From the NCBI GenBank assembly GCA_050013795.1, contig JBEKEO010000042.1, positions 1 through 18,608 of the forward strand: DNA of 18,608 nt. The letters are read 5' to 3'. Source of the DNA: CAWHOW01 sp050013795 (GTDB taxonomy: Bacteria; Bacteroidota; Bacteroidia; Bacteroidales; CG2-30-32-10). Positions 1 to 6,445 of the stretch are shown in pieces; position 1 is the stretch's first letter, and each line of letters opens with the position of its first letter. The notes under the pieces were generated by a model. It saw only the letters and a list, made by a program, of their open reading frames with translations. It searched no databases and was not told where the DNA came from. A program made the translations under genes and the position numbers.

Positions 1-185
1 GCGATTATATACGTTGTAATGATAATTAAAATAATTACTGAAGCTCCTATGGCAATGAATACATTTAGCCGCGATAACCTGAACGATAACCTCTCTTCGA
101 AAGTTTCGTCATTCATAATCACAAGGCGATATTTATTTTTAAGGCGCTTGAAAAACCCTATTTTTTTCTTTTTTCCTGTCGACAT
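1..185 (-). CDS. M23-family peptidase, N-terminal part only (runs off the left edge)
   Basis: Reading the minus strand from an ATG at 185 gives 61 open codons to the window edge. The N-terminus is basic (MSTGKKKK), followed by a stretch around KNKYRLVIMNDETFEERLSF and then a hydrophobic segment (about residues 43-61) that looks like a single membrane anchor. This N-terminal pattern is the one I know from Bacteroidota membrane-anchored M23 (LytM-like) murein endopeptidases. The catalytic zinc domain lies outside the window, so the enzymatic call rests on the N-terminus and on context. The gene is divergent from the sprE-like gene and two genes away from a bactofilin; bactofilins are often linked to M23 peptidases that reshape peptidoglycan. 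No convincing promoter for it was seen in the 168-base divergent gap, apart from a near-miss -7 motif around 215. Confidence 0.72.
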   Translation of the reverse strand, partial: MSTGKKKKIGFFKRLKNKYRLVIMNDETFEERLSFRLSRLNVFIAIGASVIILIIITTYII

Positions 186-305
186 AATATTAAGTTACCT
201 GAACAGGCGAAATGCAAATATCGTAAATATTAAACTAACAGCAGAGAAAATGCTCATAGAAGAGCTTAAACTTGAAAAATATACGATTATTATTAAAAAA
301 TAAAA

Positions 306-313
306 TAAATTTG
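306..313 (+). promoter_or_regulatory. Candidate -7 element for the sprE-like gene
   Basis: TAAATTTG matches the Bacteroidota -7 consensus TAnnTTTG exactly and sits 40 bases before the TTG start at 354. No TTTG-type -33 element lies 19-20 bases upstream, so this is only a candidate. The rest of the 186-353 gap is AT-rich and shows nothing else I can support. Confidence 0.35.
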
Positions 314-353
314 TAAAATCAGAGTTATAGGGTTCCTGATAAAAACAAACAAT

Positions 354-2963
354 TTGAAATTTAGATCATTTAATATTCGCATTGGCATTATCTTTTCACT
401 GGTATATGTATTGTTTTATTCCTGCTCTACCAAGAAAAGCACTTTTACGCACAGGGTTTACAACAACCTGACTGCAAGGGATAACGCATACTTTAACGGA
501 AATGAAAGTTTTAAAACCGGGGTTGCCGAATTAGAAAAGCTTCAAGTTGACGATTACTCAAAAATACTGCCGATATATGAATTGGGGACGCCTGAAAACG
601 CAATTACCGTTAATTCATATTTCGATAAAGCATTTAAAAAAGCGTCAAAAGTTATAACAAAGCATTCTATTTTTCTAAAAAACAAGGAATATGTTCGCTG
701 GATACCGGAAGGCTATTTGCTGGTGGGGAAATCGTATTTCTATGAACGGGAATATAAACTGGCTTTACAAACATTCGAATATATTATAAAAACTCACCCC
801 CAATATTCCACCAAATATTCGGCGATGTTATGGCTGGCCCGCGCAAATGATGAACTGAAGCAATACGAAAAAGCAGAATCCACTCTTGATTTTGTTGCTG
901 ACAAAATGGACAAAACAAAACTTCCAAAGGTTGCAATAAAGGCTTTTCCAATGGTTTATGCCGATTACCATATCAAGCAGGGAAATTATAAATCTGCCAT
1001 AGAATATCTTATTTCCGCCATAGACAAAAACAGGAAGAAAGCTGTGCGTGCCAGGCTTCGTTTTATTCTTGCACAGATATATCAAAAAAACGGGAACCTG
1101 GATGCCGCCACTCAATTATATAAAAAAGTGATCAAGACGAATCCCTCATACGTGATGTCGTTTAATTCAAAGATAAACGAGGCGGTTTGTTATACTGCAT
1201 CAAGCGGAAGCAGCAAAGAAATAAAGAAACTGCTTTATAAAATGGCCAAGGATCCGAAAAATAAGGAATACCTTGACCAGATATATTTTGCGCTTGCTGA
1301 AATTTGCATGAAAGAAAACGACACGACCTGCGCTATTACAAATTATAAATTATCAGCAGATAAAAGTGTTTCGAACAAATCGCAGAAAGCAACATCATAC
1401 CTTAAGCTTGCTAAATTATATTATAACAGACCTGAATATGAACAGGCAGAAGCATATTTCGACAGCACAATGACCGTGCTTCCGAAAGACTATCCCGATT
1501 ATAAAAATATAGCCGCATTAGCCAAGGTACTGAGAAGTCTTGTAAAAAATATAAAGGTCGTGGAAATGCAGGACAGCCTTCAAAAGCTTTCGAAAATGAC
1601 ATCTGCAGAACAAAACAAAGTAGTTGAAGGCATCATCACACAAGTCATACTGGATGAGCAAAAAAAACAACAGGAAGCATACCAGAAGCAACTCGATTTG
1701 GCTAATGCCAGTGCTAACAATACTCAGAACAGCGGCTCCTGGTATTTTTACAATCCCGCTTCTGTGAATTCAGGGAAAGTCGAATTTGTAAAAAAATGGG
1801 GAAACAGAAAGCTGGAAGACCTTTGGCGATTGAGCAACAAAGTAGCACAAACCGATTTTGGAATTACTGAGGAAGAAGATTCAACCATGACAGATACTAC
1901 GAAAAAGGCCACATTAAGCGAGTTGAAAGATAAAAAATATTATCTGAAAAATATTCCCAAGACAGATGACGATATTAAAAAATCAAATGATAAAATTGCC
2001 GAAGCTTTATTTAATATTGGGTCAATTTATCAGAACGACCTGAAAGACATTCCAAAAGCCATTGATGCCTATAGCAACCTGTTGAAAAGGTATCCCGACA
2101 ATGGCGCTTATTATGAGAAAACATGTTATCAGCTATACACGGTTTATAACGACATGCCTGACGAAACCAAGCGGGATTATTATAAAAACCTGATTTGCAC
2201 GAAAGACCCCGATGGCGATTATTGTAACATCATTAAAGATCCGAATTTTCACAGGGTAACAGCTAAAAATAAAGATGTAATTGCTTCGCTCTATCAGGAT
2301 GCTTATGATGCTTTTAATGCAGGCATGTGGGATACGGTGATCACCAAAGCAAATCAGGCCATTGATCTGTTCAAAAAGGATTCCATTATTTTGCCTAAGT
2401 TCATTTACCTGCAAGCTGTTGCGTATGGAGAAAAAATGGACAGCCTGGATTGTATTAAAACATTGCAATCGATAATTACCAAATACCACTCAAGCCCTGT
2501 AAGGCCAAAAGCGCTGGATCTTATTGAGTTTTTTACAGGGACAGTTAAAAAAGCTGCTGCCGCCGACAGCGCAAAAGCTGCCGCCAGGAGAAACTTTGTG
2601 TATGATGAAGATGCCGTTCATCTTTATGTGATGATCGTTACGCTTAGTAAATCAGTAAAAATATCTGATCTTAAAAATTTAATCTCTGATTACAATACCA
2701 AGAATTTCAGCAGGGACAATCTCACCATAAGCAATATTTACCTGAACGACAATCAGCAAATCGTTACCATTGCCAATTTTCAGGATAAAGAAAAAGCTAT
2801 GCTTTATTATAATGACATTAAAAACAATAAGGATATCTTTTCCAAGCTAAAGCCTTCGGATTGCATACAATTTGTGATCTCCGCAGATAATTATACGAAA
2901 ATGTATAAGAATAAGGATGAGGATAACTACTATCTTTTCTTTACTAAAAACTATCTGCATTGA
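354..2963 (+). CDS. sprE: SprE/PorW-like TPR lipoprotein (gliding motility / type IX secretion)
   Basis: This 869-residue protein starts at TTG 354; no in-frame ATG lies close enough to keep the signal sequence. Residues 1-24 form a lipoprotein signal peptide (hydrophobic stretch IIFSLVYVLFYSC, lipid-acceptor Cys24). The following segment (FTHRVYNNLTARDNAYFNGN) and the nearby KILPIYELG are typical of the SprE family. Tetratricopeptide-type helical pairs occur at about 120-400 and 545-720, with a low-complexity Gln/Asn-rich linker near 425-455. The length is close to that of F. johnsoniae SprE (about 870 residues); P. gingivalis PorW is shorter. In those bacteria the protein is an outer-membrane lipoprotein needed for type IX secretion, and in gliders for motility. 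The family call is firm. The secretion role is inferred, since no other T9SS gene lies in the window. Confidence 0.85.
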   Translation: MKFRSFNIRIGIIFSLVYVLFYSCSTKKSTFTHRVYNNLTARDNAYFNGNESFKTGVAELEKLQVDDYSKILPIYELGTPENAITVNSYFDKAFKKASKVITKHSIFLKNKEYVRWIPEGYLLVGKSYFYEREYKLALQTFEYIIKTHPQYSTKYSAMLWLARANDELKQYEKAESTLDFVADKMDKTKLPKVAIKAFPMVYADYHIKQGNYKSAIEYLISAIDKNRKKAVRARLRFILAQIYQKNGNLDAATQLYKKVIKTNPSYVMSFNSKINEAVCYTASSGSSKEIKKLLYKMAKDPKNKEYLDQIYFALAEICMKENDTTCAITNYKLSADKSVSNKSQKATSYLKLAKLYYNRPEYEQAEAYFDSTMTVLPKDYPDYKNIAALAKVLRSLVKNIKVVEMQDSLQKLSKMTSAEQNKVVEGIITQVILDEQKKQQEAYQKQLDLANASANNTQNSGSWYFYNPASVNSGKVEFVKKWGNRKLEDLWRLSNKVAQTDFGITEEEDSTMTDTTKKATLSELKDKKYYLKNIPKTDDDIKKSNDKIAEALFNIGSIYQNDLKDIPKAIDAYSNLLKRYPDNGAYYEKTCYQLYTVYNDMPDETKRDYYKNLICTKDPDGDYCNIIKDPNFHRVTAKNKDVIASLYQDAYDAFNAGMWDTVITKANQAIDLFKKDSIILPKFIYLQAVAYGEKMDSLDCIKTLQSIITKYHSSPVRPKALDLIEFFTGTVKKAAAADSAKAAARRNFVYDEDAVHLYVMIVTLSKSVKISDLKNLISDYNTKNFSRDNLTISNIYLNDNQQIVTIANFQDKEKAMLYYNDIKNNKDIFSKLKPSDCIQFVISADNYTKMYKNKDEDNYYLFFTKNYLH

Positions 2964-2992
2964 TATTTTTCATAAAATATTTTTTCTTTTGT

Positions 2993-3023
2993 TTTGCAGG
3001 GAAAATTAATTTCTCTAAATTTG
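2993..3023 (+). promoter_or_regulatory. Promoter of the bactofilin-atpZ operon
   Basis: TTTG (2993-2996), exactly 19 bases, then TAAATTTG (3016-3023) is a full match to the Bacteroidota primary-sigma consensus. Transcription would start near 3030, leaving a leader of about 23 bases before the ATG at 3053. It is the best promoter in the window and starts only about 30 bases after the sprE-like stop codon, so the bactofilin has its own promoter. Confidence 0.72.
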
Positions 3024-3052
3024 TTTCAGAATAATCATTAAAAAACAATAAT

Positions 3053-3478
3053 ATGGCAAAGAGTTTTGAACAGGAAACCCCTTCTATAAACCTGATTGGT
3101 GCAGGTACCGTTATTAAAGGCGATGTTAAATCGGCCGGAGACATACGAATTGACGGAACACTTATTGGTTCGGTTAATTCAAAAGGCAAACTGGTTGTAG
3201 GGACCACAGGGAATATTGAAGGCGAAGTGAATTGCCAGAATGCCGATTTTTCGGGTGTCATTAAAGCTACTGTTACAGTAGCCGAATTGTTATCGTTAAA
3301 AGCTACCGCCAAATTAAACGGCGATGTTATTACCAATAAACTTGCCATTGAGCCGGGTGCGCTGTTTTCGGGTTCGTGCAGCATGAACAATCAAGCTCCT
3401 TTTAAAGAACAAAAGTTCGGCGATAAAATAGAACTGAAAACAAATGAACTCTCAAAAACAAAAGAGACCATTGTTTGA
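3053..3478 (+). CDS. Bactofilin (polymer-forming cytoskeletal protein)
   Basis: This 141-residue protein has a bactofilin (DUF583) core at about residues 12-110. The repeated short beta turns are visible: LIGAGTVIKGDVKSAGDIRI, DGTLIGSVNSKGKLVVG, TGNIEGEVNCQNADFSG, KLNGDVITNKLAIEPGALFSG. They fold as a right-handed beta helix that polymerises into filaments without nucleotide. The charged tails at both ends fit the family. Bactofilins commonly recruit or position cell-wall enzymes, and the M23 peptidase gene at the left edge is a plausible partner. The last 35 bases overlap the start of the next gene, which suggests translational coupling. The start is an ATG in an A-rich context with no clear Shine-Dalgarno site, normal for this phylum. 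Confidence 0.9.
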   Translation: MAKSFEQETPSINLIGAGTVIKGDVKSAGDIRIDGTLIGSVNSKGKLVVGTTGNIEGEVNCQNADFSGVIKATVTVAELLSLKATAKLNGDVITNKLAIEPGALFSGSCSMNNQAPFKEQKFGDKIELKTNELSKTKETIV

Positions 3479-3659
3479 TTATGCGCGTTATTCCAGCATG
3501 GCTTTGCAAATGCTGGTAATTATTGCGGGCGGTATTTTTTGCGGCTTCAAATTAGATGAATACCTGAAATTTAAAATTCCTTTATTCACTGTGCTTTTAT
3601 CAATGTTATCGGTGGGGTTTGCTGTTTGGTATGTTACCAGAGACCTGTTAAAAAAATAA
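3444..3659 (+). CDS. AtpZ/AtpI-family small membrane protein
   Basis: This 71-residue protein has two predicted membrane helices (about 17-36 and 44-65). The N-terminal DYARYSSMALQMLVIIAGG is followed by a GFKLDEYL turn, as in the AtpZ/AtpI family. These proteins precede the F0F1 ATP synthase genes in many bacteria and are thought to help c-ring assembly or ion handling (Mg2+/Ca2+). The ATG at 3444 lies inside the bactofilin gene. The internal Met20 is less likely because the conserved ARYSSMALQM segment would be lost. Three bases separate it from the next gene. The family is fairly certain; no ATP synthase subunit gene follows in this window. Confidence 0.78.
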   Translation: MNSQKQKRPLFDYARYSSMALQMLVIIAGGIFCGFKLDEYLKFKIPLFTVLLSMLSVGFAVWYVTRDLLKK

Positions 3660-3662
3660 CAG

Positions 3663-4046
3663 ATGAAAAAGAACAGGTTCATTCTTCAGCTTTTGCTTTT
3701 TACTGTTTTGCTTGGCATTGTTTATTACGGGCTTAAACGCTTTCTGCCCGAAAGTTATTTCAGTCCTGTGCTGCCATTTTTGTTTCCTTTCTTTTTTTCG
3801 GCTACAGCGCTGTTTTACAGTTACCTTATTAAAAGCAGCGAACAGAAATTTAACCGTTACGTGAACCGTTATATGCTTGCTACTTTTGTCAAACTTATGC
3901 TTTTTATGGCTGTTTTGCTTTTTTATGTTTACACACATAAAGATGATGCCGTTCCTTTTATACTCTCCTTTTTCATACTGTACGTGGCATACACGGTTTT
4001 TGAAGTGGTGGCTTTGCTGAAATTTTCCAGATCGGAAAAGAAATAA
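3663..4046 (+). CDS. Small four-helix membrane protein, ATP-synthase leader type
   Basis: This 127-residue, highly hydrophobic protein has four likely membrane helices (about 6-24, 33-54, 70-90, 96-118) joined by short basic loops (SSEQKFNRYVNRY) and ends in a basic tail (KFSRSEKK). It begins three bases after the AtpZ-like gene, so the two are surely co-transcribed. In Bacteroidota an unnamed protein of this size and topology often sits between atpZ and atpB, and this is probably that protein. An AtpI-like role is an inference from position; I see no catalytic motif. The 476 bases that follow carry no clear gene. Confidence 0.7.
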   Translation: MKKNRFILQLLLFTVLLGIVYYGLKRFLPESYFSPVLPFLFPFFFSATALFYSYLIKSSEQKFNRYVNRYMLATFVKLMLFMAVLLFYVYTHKDDAVPFILSFFILYVAYTVFEVVALLKFSRSEKK

Positions 4047-4122
4047 TATTTCCCATATACATGCTTATTTTGTAAATTTATTGTTAAGATATTAATCTTT
4101 GCAAAAATATATGTTAAAAAAC

Positions 4123-4153
4123 TTGACTTAGGCAAAATAATATTGTAACTTTA
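4123..4153 (+). promoter_or_regulatory. Candidate promoter reading into the structured leader and orphan gene
   Basis: TTG (4123-4125), 20 bases, then TAACTTTA (4146-4153) is one base off the -7 consensus TAnnTTTG. Transcription from here would give a leader of roughly 360 bases before the ATG at 4523. That leader would include a CACTTG/CAAGTG hairpin (4242-4265), an AAAGC/GCTTT hairpin (4316-4329) and the larger element at 4372-4484. Confidence 0.35.
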
Positions 4154-4371
4154 TTCCGGAATATTAAAATAAAGTAATCACTAATTCATTTTTATGTAAA
4201 CATCTTTACTTTTTTAGCACAAGTCGGAAATAAAACAAGCCCACTTGAAGCGGCTAAAGCAAGTGTAAGATGCTATTTTATACAGTACATACTGCAAGAG
4301 CAACCGAGAGCAAACAAAGCTTCTGCTTTCCTCCATTACATTATACACCAAACCTTTATTTAAATAAGCGA

Positions 4372-4484
4372 GTCACTCAGAGCCGTCAGCCAGTTGGCAG
4401 ACGTGTCGAAGAGTGGCTCGTAATGGTCGACTTCGACACGATTCTCCTTTCACTGTCGTTCCAGGTGAATCGGCTCTGTCTGAC
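4372..4484. other. Multi-branched inverted-repeat element (possible structured RNA or palindromic repeat)
   Basis: The outer arms GTCACTCAGAGCCG (4372-4385) and CGGCTCTGTCTGAC (4471-4484) pair at 12 of 14 positions, including 8 contiguous pairs. They enclose three hairpins: GCCA/TGGC (4389-4398), a perfect 10-bp stem CGTGTCGAAG/CTTCGACACG (4402-4411 with 4431-4440), and TTCAC/GTGAA (4449-4469). The whole folds on paper as a cloverleaf-like junction and is more GC-rich than its surroundings. It ends 38 bases before an orphan gene. It could be a cis-regulatory leader, a separate small RNA, or one copy of a dispersed palindromic repeat. It has no tRNA signatures. Confidence 0.5.
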
Positions 4485-4522
4485 CAAAATCTTTATTATG
4501 ACATAAACGGAGAGTACGTGCC

Positions 4523-4984
4523 ATGAAAAACGCCACATCTGTAATAGTGCCAAAGACAATACAGGATTTTGTACTGCATACATTCAATGAAAAAGAGATT
4601 CGCAGTCATAAAACCGGCTGCAACAGTTTTATACCCGACCTTACAAAAGCCGTCAGTAAATACATTTCCGATAATTCATGCAGGTTTTCACTGCTTGGTG
4701 CCATATATCAAAATGGTATTTCAGAGGATTGCATGAAACGGTTTTTCAATTATAAAACTCCTCATGGCGCTACCAAACACCTGCGCGATGCAACAGCATT
4801 GTATGCCACTGATGGCGAAAAGGACTGGAACGGGCTGATCAAAACTTATTTCCCCGACTATTCTCATTTGCTGGATCATGAAGAACAACCTGAAGACGGG
4901 CATCCGCAGCATATTACCAATGATGTGCTTTATATGATGCTGAAGGAATTATTGAACCGCACACCCCCGCGAAACAAAGGCTGA
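4523..4984 (+). CDS. Hypothetical protein, 153 residues, unrecognised
   Basis: I do not recognise this protein. It appears soluble: no signal peptide or membrane helix, mixed helical segments (about 10-25, 36-50, 84-95, 130-146), three cysteines (33, 53, 70), a His-rich acidic stretch (HEEQPEDGHPQH, 119-130) and a basic tail. The start is supported by a good Shine-Dalgarno-like GGAGAG (4509-4514) eight bases before the ATG, unusual for this phylum and perhaps a hint of foreign origin. It stands alone between the structured element at 4372-4484 and the palindromic promoter at 5034-5081, and no terminator follows it. The coding call rests on length, the ribosome site and plausible composition. 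Confidence 0.6.
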   Translation: MKNATSVIVPKTIQDFVLHTFNEKEIRSHKTGCNSFIPDLTKAVSKYISDNSCRFSLLGAIYQNGISEDCMKRFFNYKTPHGATKHLRDATALYATDGEKDWNGLIKTYFPDYSHLLDHEEQPEDGHPQHITNDVLYMMLKELLNRTPPRNKG

Positions 4985-5033
4985 AAATTAATACCGCACG
5001 TGAAATATGTTAAATAACTGATTTTTTTCAAAA

Positions 5034-5069
5034 GGTAGTTATGCGTAAAATAGGTTACGCATAAATACC
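5034..5069. promoter_or_regulatory. Palindromic operator upstream of the FN3-like gene
   Basis: TTATGCGTAA (5039-5048) and TTACGCATAA (5055-5064) are perfect inverted repeats around a 6-base centre. Extending outward, GGTA...TACC adds four more pairs after one mismatch, giving 15-bp arms. There is no T-run, so it is not a terminator. It ends four bases before a TACCTTTG -7 element and covers the place where a -33 element should be. That geometry suits a binding site for a dimeric regulator, activator or repressor. Confidence 0.55.
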
Positions 5070-5073
5070 AAAA

Positions 5074-5081
5074 TACCTTTG
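5074..5081 (+). promoter_or_regulatory. -7 promoter element of the FN3-like gene
   Basis: TACCTTTG fits TAnnTTTG. No TTTG lies at the -33 position; that region is occupied by the palindrome. Transcription would begin near 5088, about 40 bases before the ATG at 5127. Confidence 0.5.
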
Positions 5082-5126
5082 TATCAACATTAATTAAATT
5101 ATTTATTAATCTAAAAAACAAAAAAA

Positions 5127-5927
5127 ATGAAAACAAAAATGAATTGGATAAGCCGCTGGATAGTTCTGGCGATTATCATTAAAAATTTACCACTTATCGT
5201 GGTGTTGTTAGCCAAAAAAACATGGAGTACCTTAACCTTGTGCGATGATGCCCAGCACGTGCATACGTCGGCAAATCCGCTGACCAATACTCCGCCTGTT
5301 ACCGATGCGGCTCTTCATTCGCAGGCAACGGTAACAATGAATACCTACGATGCCTATAAGGCTGTTCCGCCCACAGCCACCAAATCGCAGGTTACCACCC
5401 AGCGAAACATTTTAATAAACATGTTCAACAAGGTGGCTCTTTACGTGCAGAGTGTGGCGAGGGATGCCGCCATAGCCGCCGGTGATGTAACGGCCGGCGT
5501 TACCGTGGTTGGCGGAGTAGGGTTTAAAATTAAAAAGGCTGCCCATAAACCACCCAAATATTTCAAAGTGGTTTCTAAGAGCATAGGAACAGCCGATGTT
5601 ACTTCCAAGGCTGTGGCTAAGAATGCAGGCTATATCAGGGAATATGGCATTACCACCACCAGGGGCGTACCACCTACCACCCTGGCAAACCCTGTAGTAA
5701 CTCTTGAGGTGGATATACATATTAAAAACCTGAAAAGCGGTTCTATTTATGCTTTCCGCGAAGCCAGCATTTTGCCGGTTAAGCGTTTGCCGGTTACTCC
5801 TACAACAGTTCCTTCTTCGCTAAAGGCAGCTACTGCCATTGAAGCTACAAGGGCACATAAAGCTTCTTTCACCGATGGCGTTGATCATTACACCTGGAGC
5901 GACTGGGTATATGTAGTGATACAGTAA
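5127..5927 (+). CDS. Bacteroidota hypothetical protein with FN3-like C-terminus
   Basis: This 266-residue protein has a strongly hydrophobic N-terminal stretch (about 7-30) that could be a membrane anchor, an uncleaved signal, or a buried first helix. A helical segment follows (about 47-115, with SANPLTNTPPVTDAALHSQ and NILINMFNKVALYVQSVA), then a glycine-rich turn (VVGGVGFKIKK, 127-137). The C-terminal part ends like a fibronectin type III domain: LKSGSIYAFREASI (202-215) and YTWSDWVYVVIQ (255-266). The layout resembles a common Bacteroidota family in which a four-helix N-domain precedes an FN3-like domain. This copy is divergent, and the family function is not known to me. It is monocistronic, with its own palindrome-associated promoter and a strong terminator. 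Confidence 0.72.
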   Translation: MKTKMNWISRWIVLAIIIKNLPLIVVLLAKKTWSTLTLCDDAQHVHTSANPLTNTPPVTDAALHSQATVTMNTYDAYKAVPPTATKSQVTTQRNILINMFNKVALYVQSVARDAAIAAGDVTAGVTVVGGVGFKIKKAAHKPPKYFKVVSKSIGTADVTSKAVAKNAGYIREYGITTTRGVPPTTLANPVVTLEVDIHIKNLKSGSIYAFREASILPVKRLPVTPTTVPSSLKAATAIEATRAHKASFTDGVDHYTWSDWVYVVIQ

Positions 5928-5970
5928 TAGTATTGCAGAATCTGCGAATATACAAGGCTAACAACAGTAA

Positions 5971-5998
5971 GCCTGCCTGTCTTTCGGGCAGGCTTTTT
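5971..5998 (+). terminator. Rho-independent terminator of the FN3-like gene
   Basis: The 7-bp GC-rich stem GCCTGCC (5971-5977) / GGCAGGC (5987-5993) has a 9-base loop and is followed directly by TTTTT. It lies 44 bases after the stop codon. Confidence 0.85.
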
Positions 5999-6049
5999 AA
6001 TTTCTGCGCTATGTTCAATCCGTTTTTCAAGTTTTACAGTAGTAGTTTC

Positions 6050-6301
6050 GGAAATAACTATAGTAACAGCGGAAATAACTATAGTAACAGCGGAAATAAC
6101 TATAGTAACTTCGGAAATAACTATCGTAACTTCGGAAATAACTATAGTAATAGCGGAAATAACTATCGTAACTTCGGAAATAACTATCGTAACTTCGGAA
6201 ATAACTATAGTAATGGCGGAAATAACTATCGTAACTTCGGAAATAACTATAGTAATAGCGGAAATAACTATAGTAACAGCGGCGATAACGATAGTAACAG
6301 C
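6050..6301. repeat. Twelve 21-bp tandem repeats between two terminators
   Basis: Twelve contiguous 21-base units start with GGAAATAACTAT and continue with [A/C]GTAA plus a variable end (CAGC, TAGC, TGGC or CTTC). The first eleven differ only at these positions; the twelfth has diverged (GGCGATAACGAT). Units 4-6 (6113-6175) and 7-9 (6176-6238) form a 63-base higher-order duplication differing at one base, evidence of recent expansion. Most units hold the 8-bp palindrome ACTATAGT, broken in the ACTATCGT variant. Because 21 is a multiple of three, both strands stay open (GNNYSNS one way, VTIVIS repeats the other). Those frames run through terminators, so I do not call a protein. Confidence 0.9.
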
Positions 6302-6383
6302 GGAACTTTGGATTTTGGCTGAGGGGTATGAACGAATATATAGGCCGTCAAAAGAGCAAATAAGCCATCGCTTTAAAAAATAA

Positions 6384-6408
6384 AAAAGACCAGCACCACT
6401 GGTCTTTT
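6384..6408 (-). terminator. Terminator of the hsd operon (symmetrical)
   Basis: The stem AAAAGACCAG (6384-6393) / CTGGTCTTTT (6399-6408) has a 5-base loop. On the minus strand it follows the hsdM stop by about 40 bases and ends in a T-rich tail. On the plus strand it also ends in TTTT, so it may stop transcription both ways. Confidence 0.8.
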
Positions 6409-6445
6409 GTTTCATATTTTAAATTTTATATTTTTAGTATTAAGG

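Noticed and set aside
2944..3390. Minus-strand frame of 148 codons opposite the bactofilin
   Set aside because: It is a shadow of the bactofilin gene, which has a full promoter and clear family repeats.
4372..4484. Retron RNA, tRNA or integron attC interpretation of the branched element
   Set aside because: No reverse transcriptase or integrase nearby; no tRNA consensus loops or CCA end; no attC core sites.
4270..4506. Small frame of 78 codons in the leader region
   Set aside because: It runs across the inverted-repeat element, its composition is unconvincing, and it has no ribosome site.
6050..6301. CRISPR array reading
   Set aside because: The 21-base units are contiguous, with no unique spacers, and no cas genes are present.
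5933..6322. Plus-strand frame through the 21-bp array (GNNYSNS repeats)
   Set aside because: It starts without a ribosome site, runs through the terminator at 5971-5998, and is open only because 21 is a multiple of three.
5888..6415. Minus-strand frame through the array (VTIVIS repeats)
   Set aside because: Its start lies right beside the hsd terminator, its end overlaps the FN3-like gene, and it has no signal peptide or promoter.
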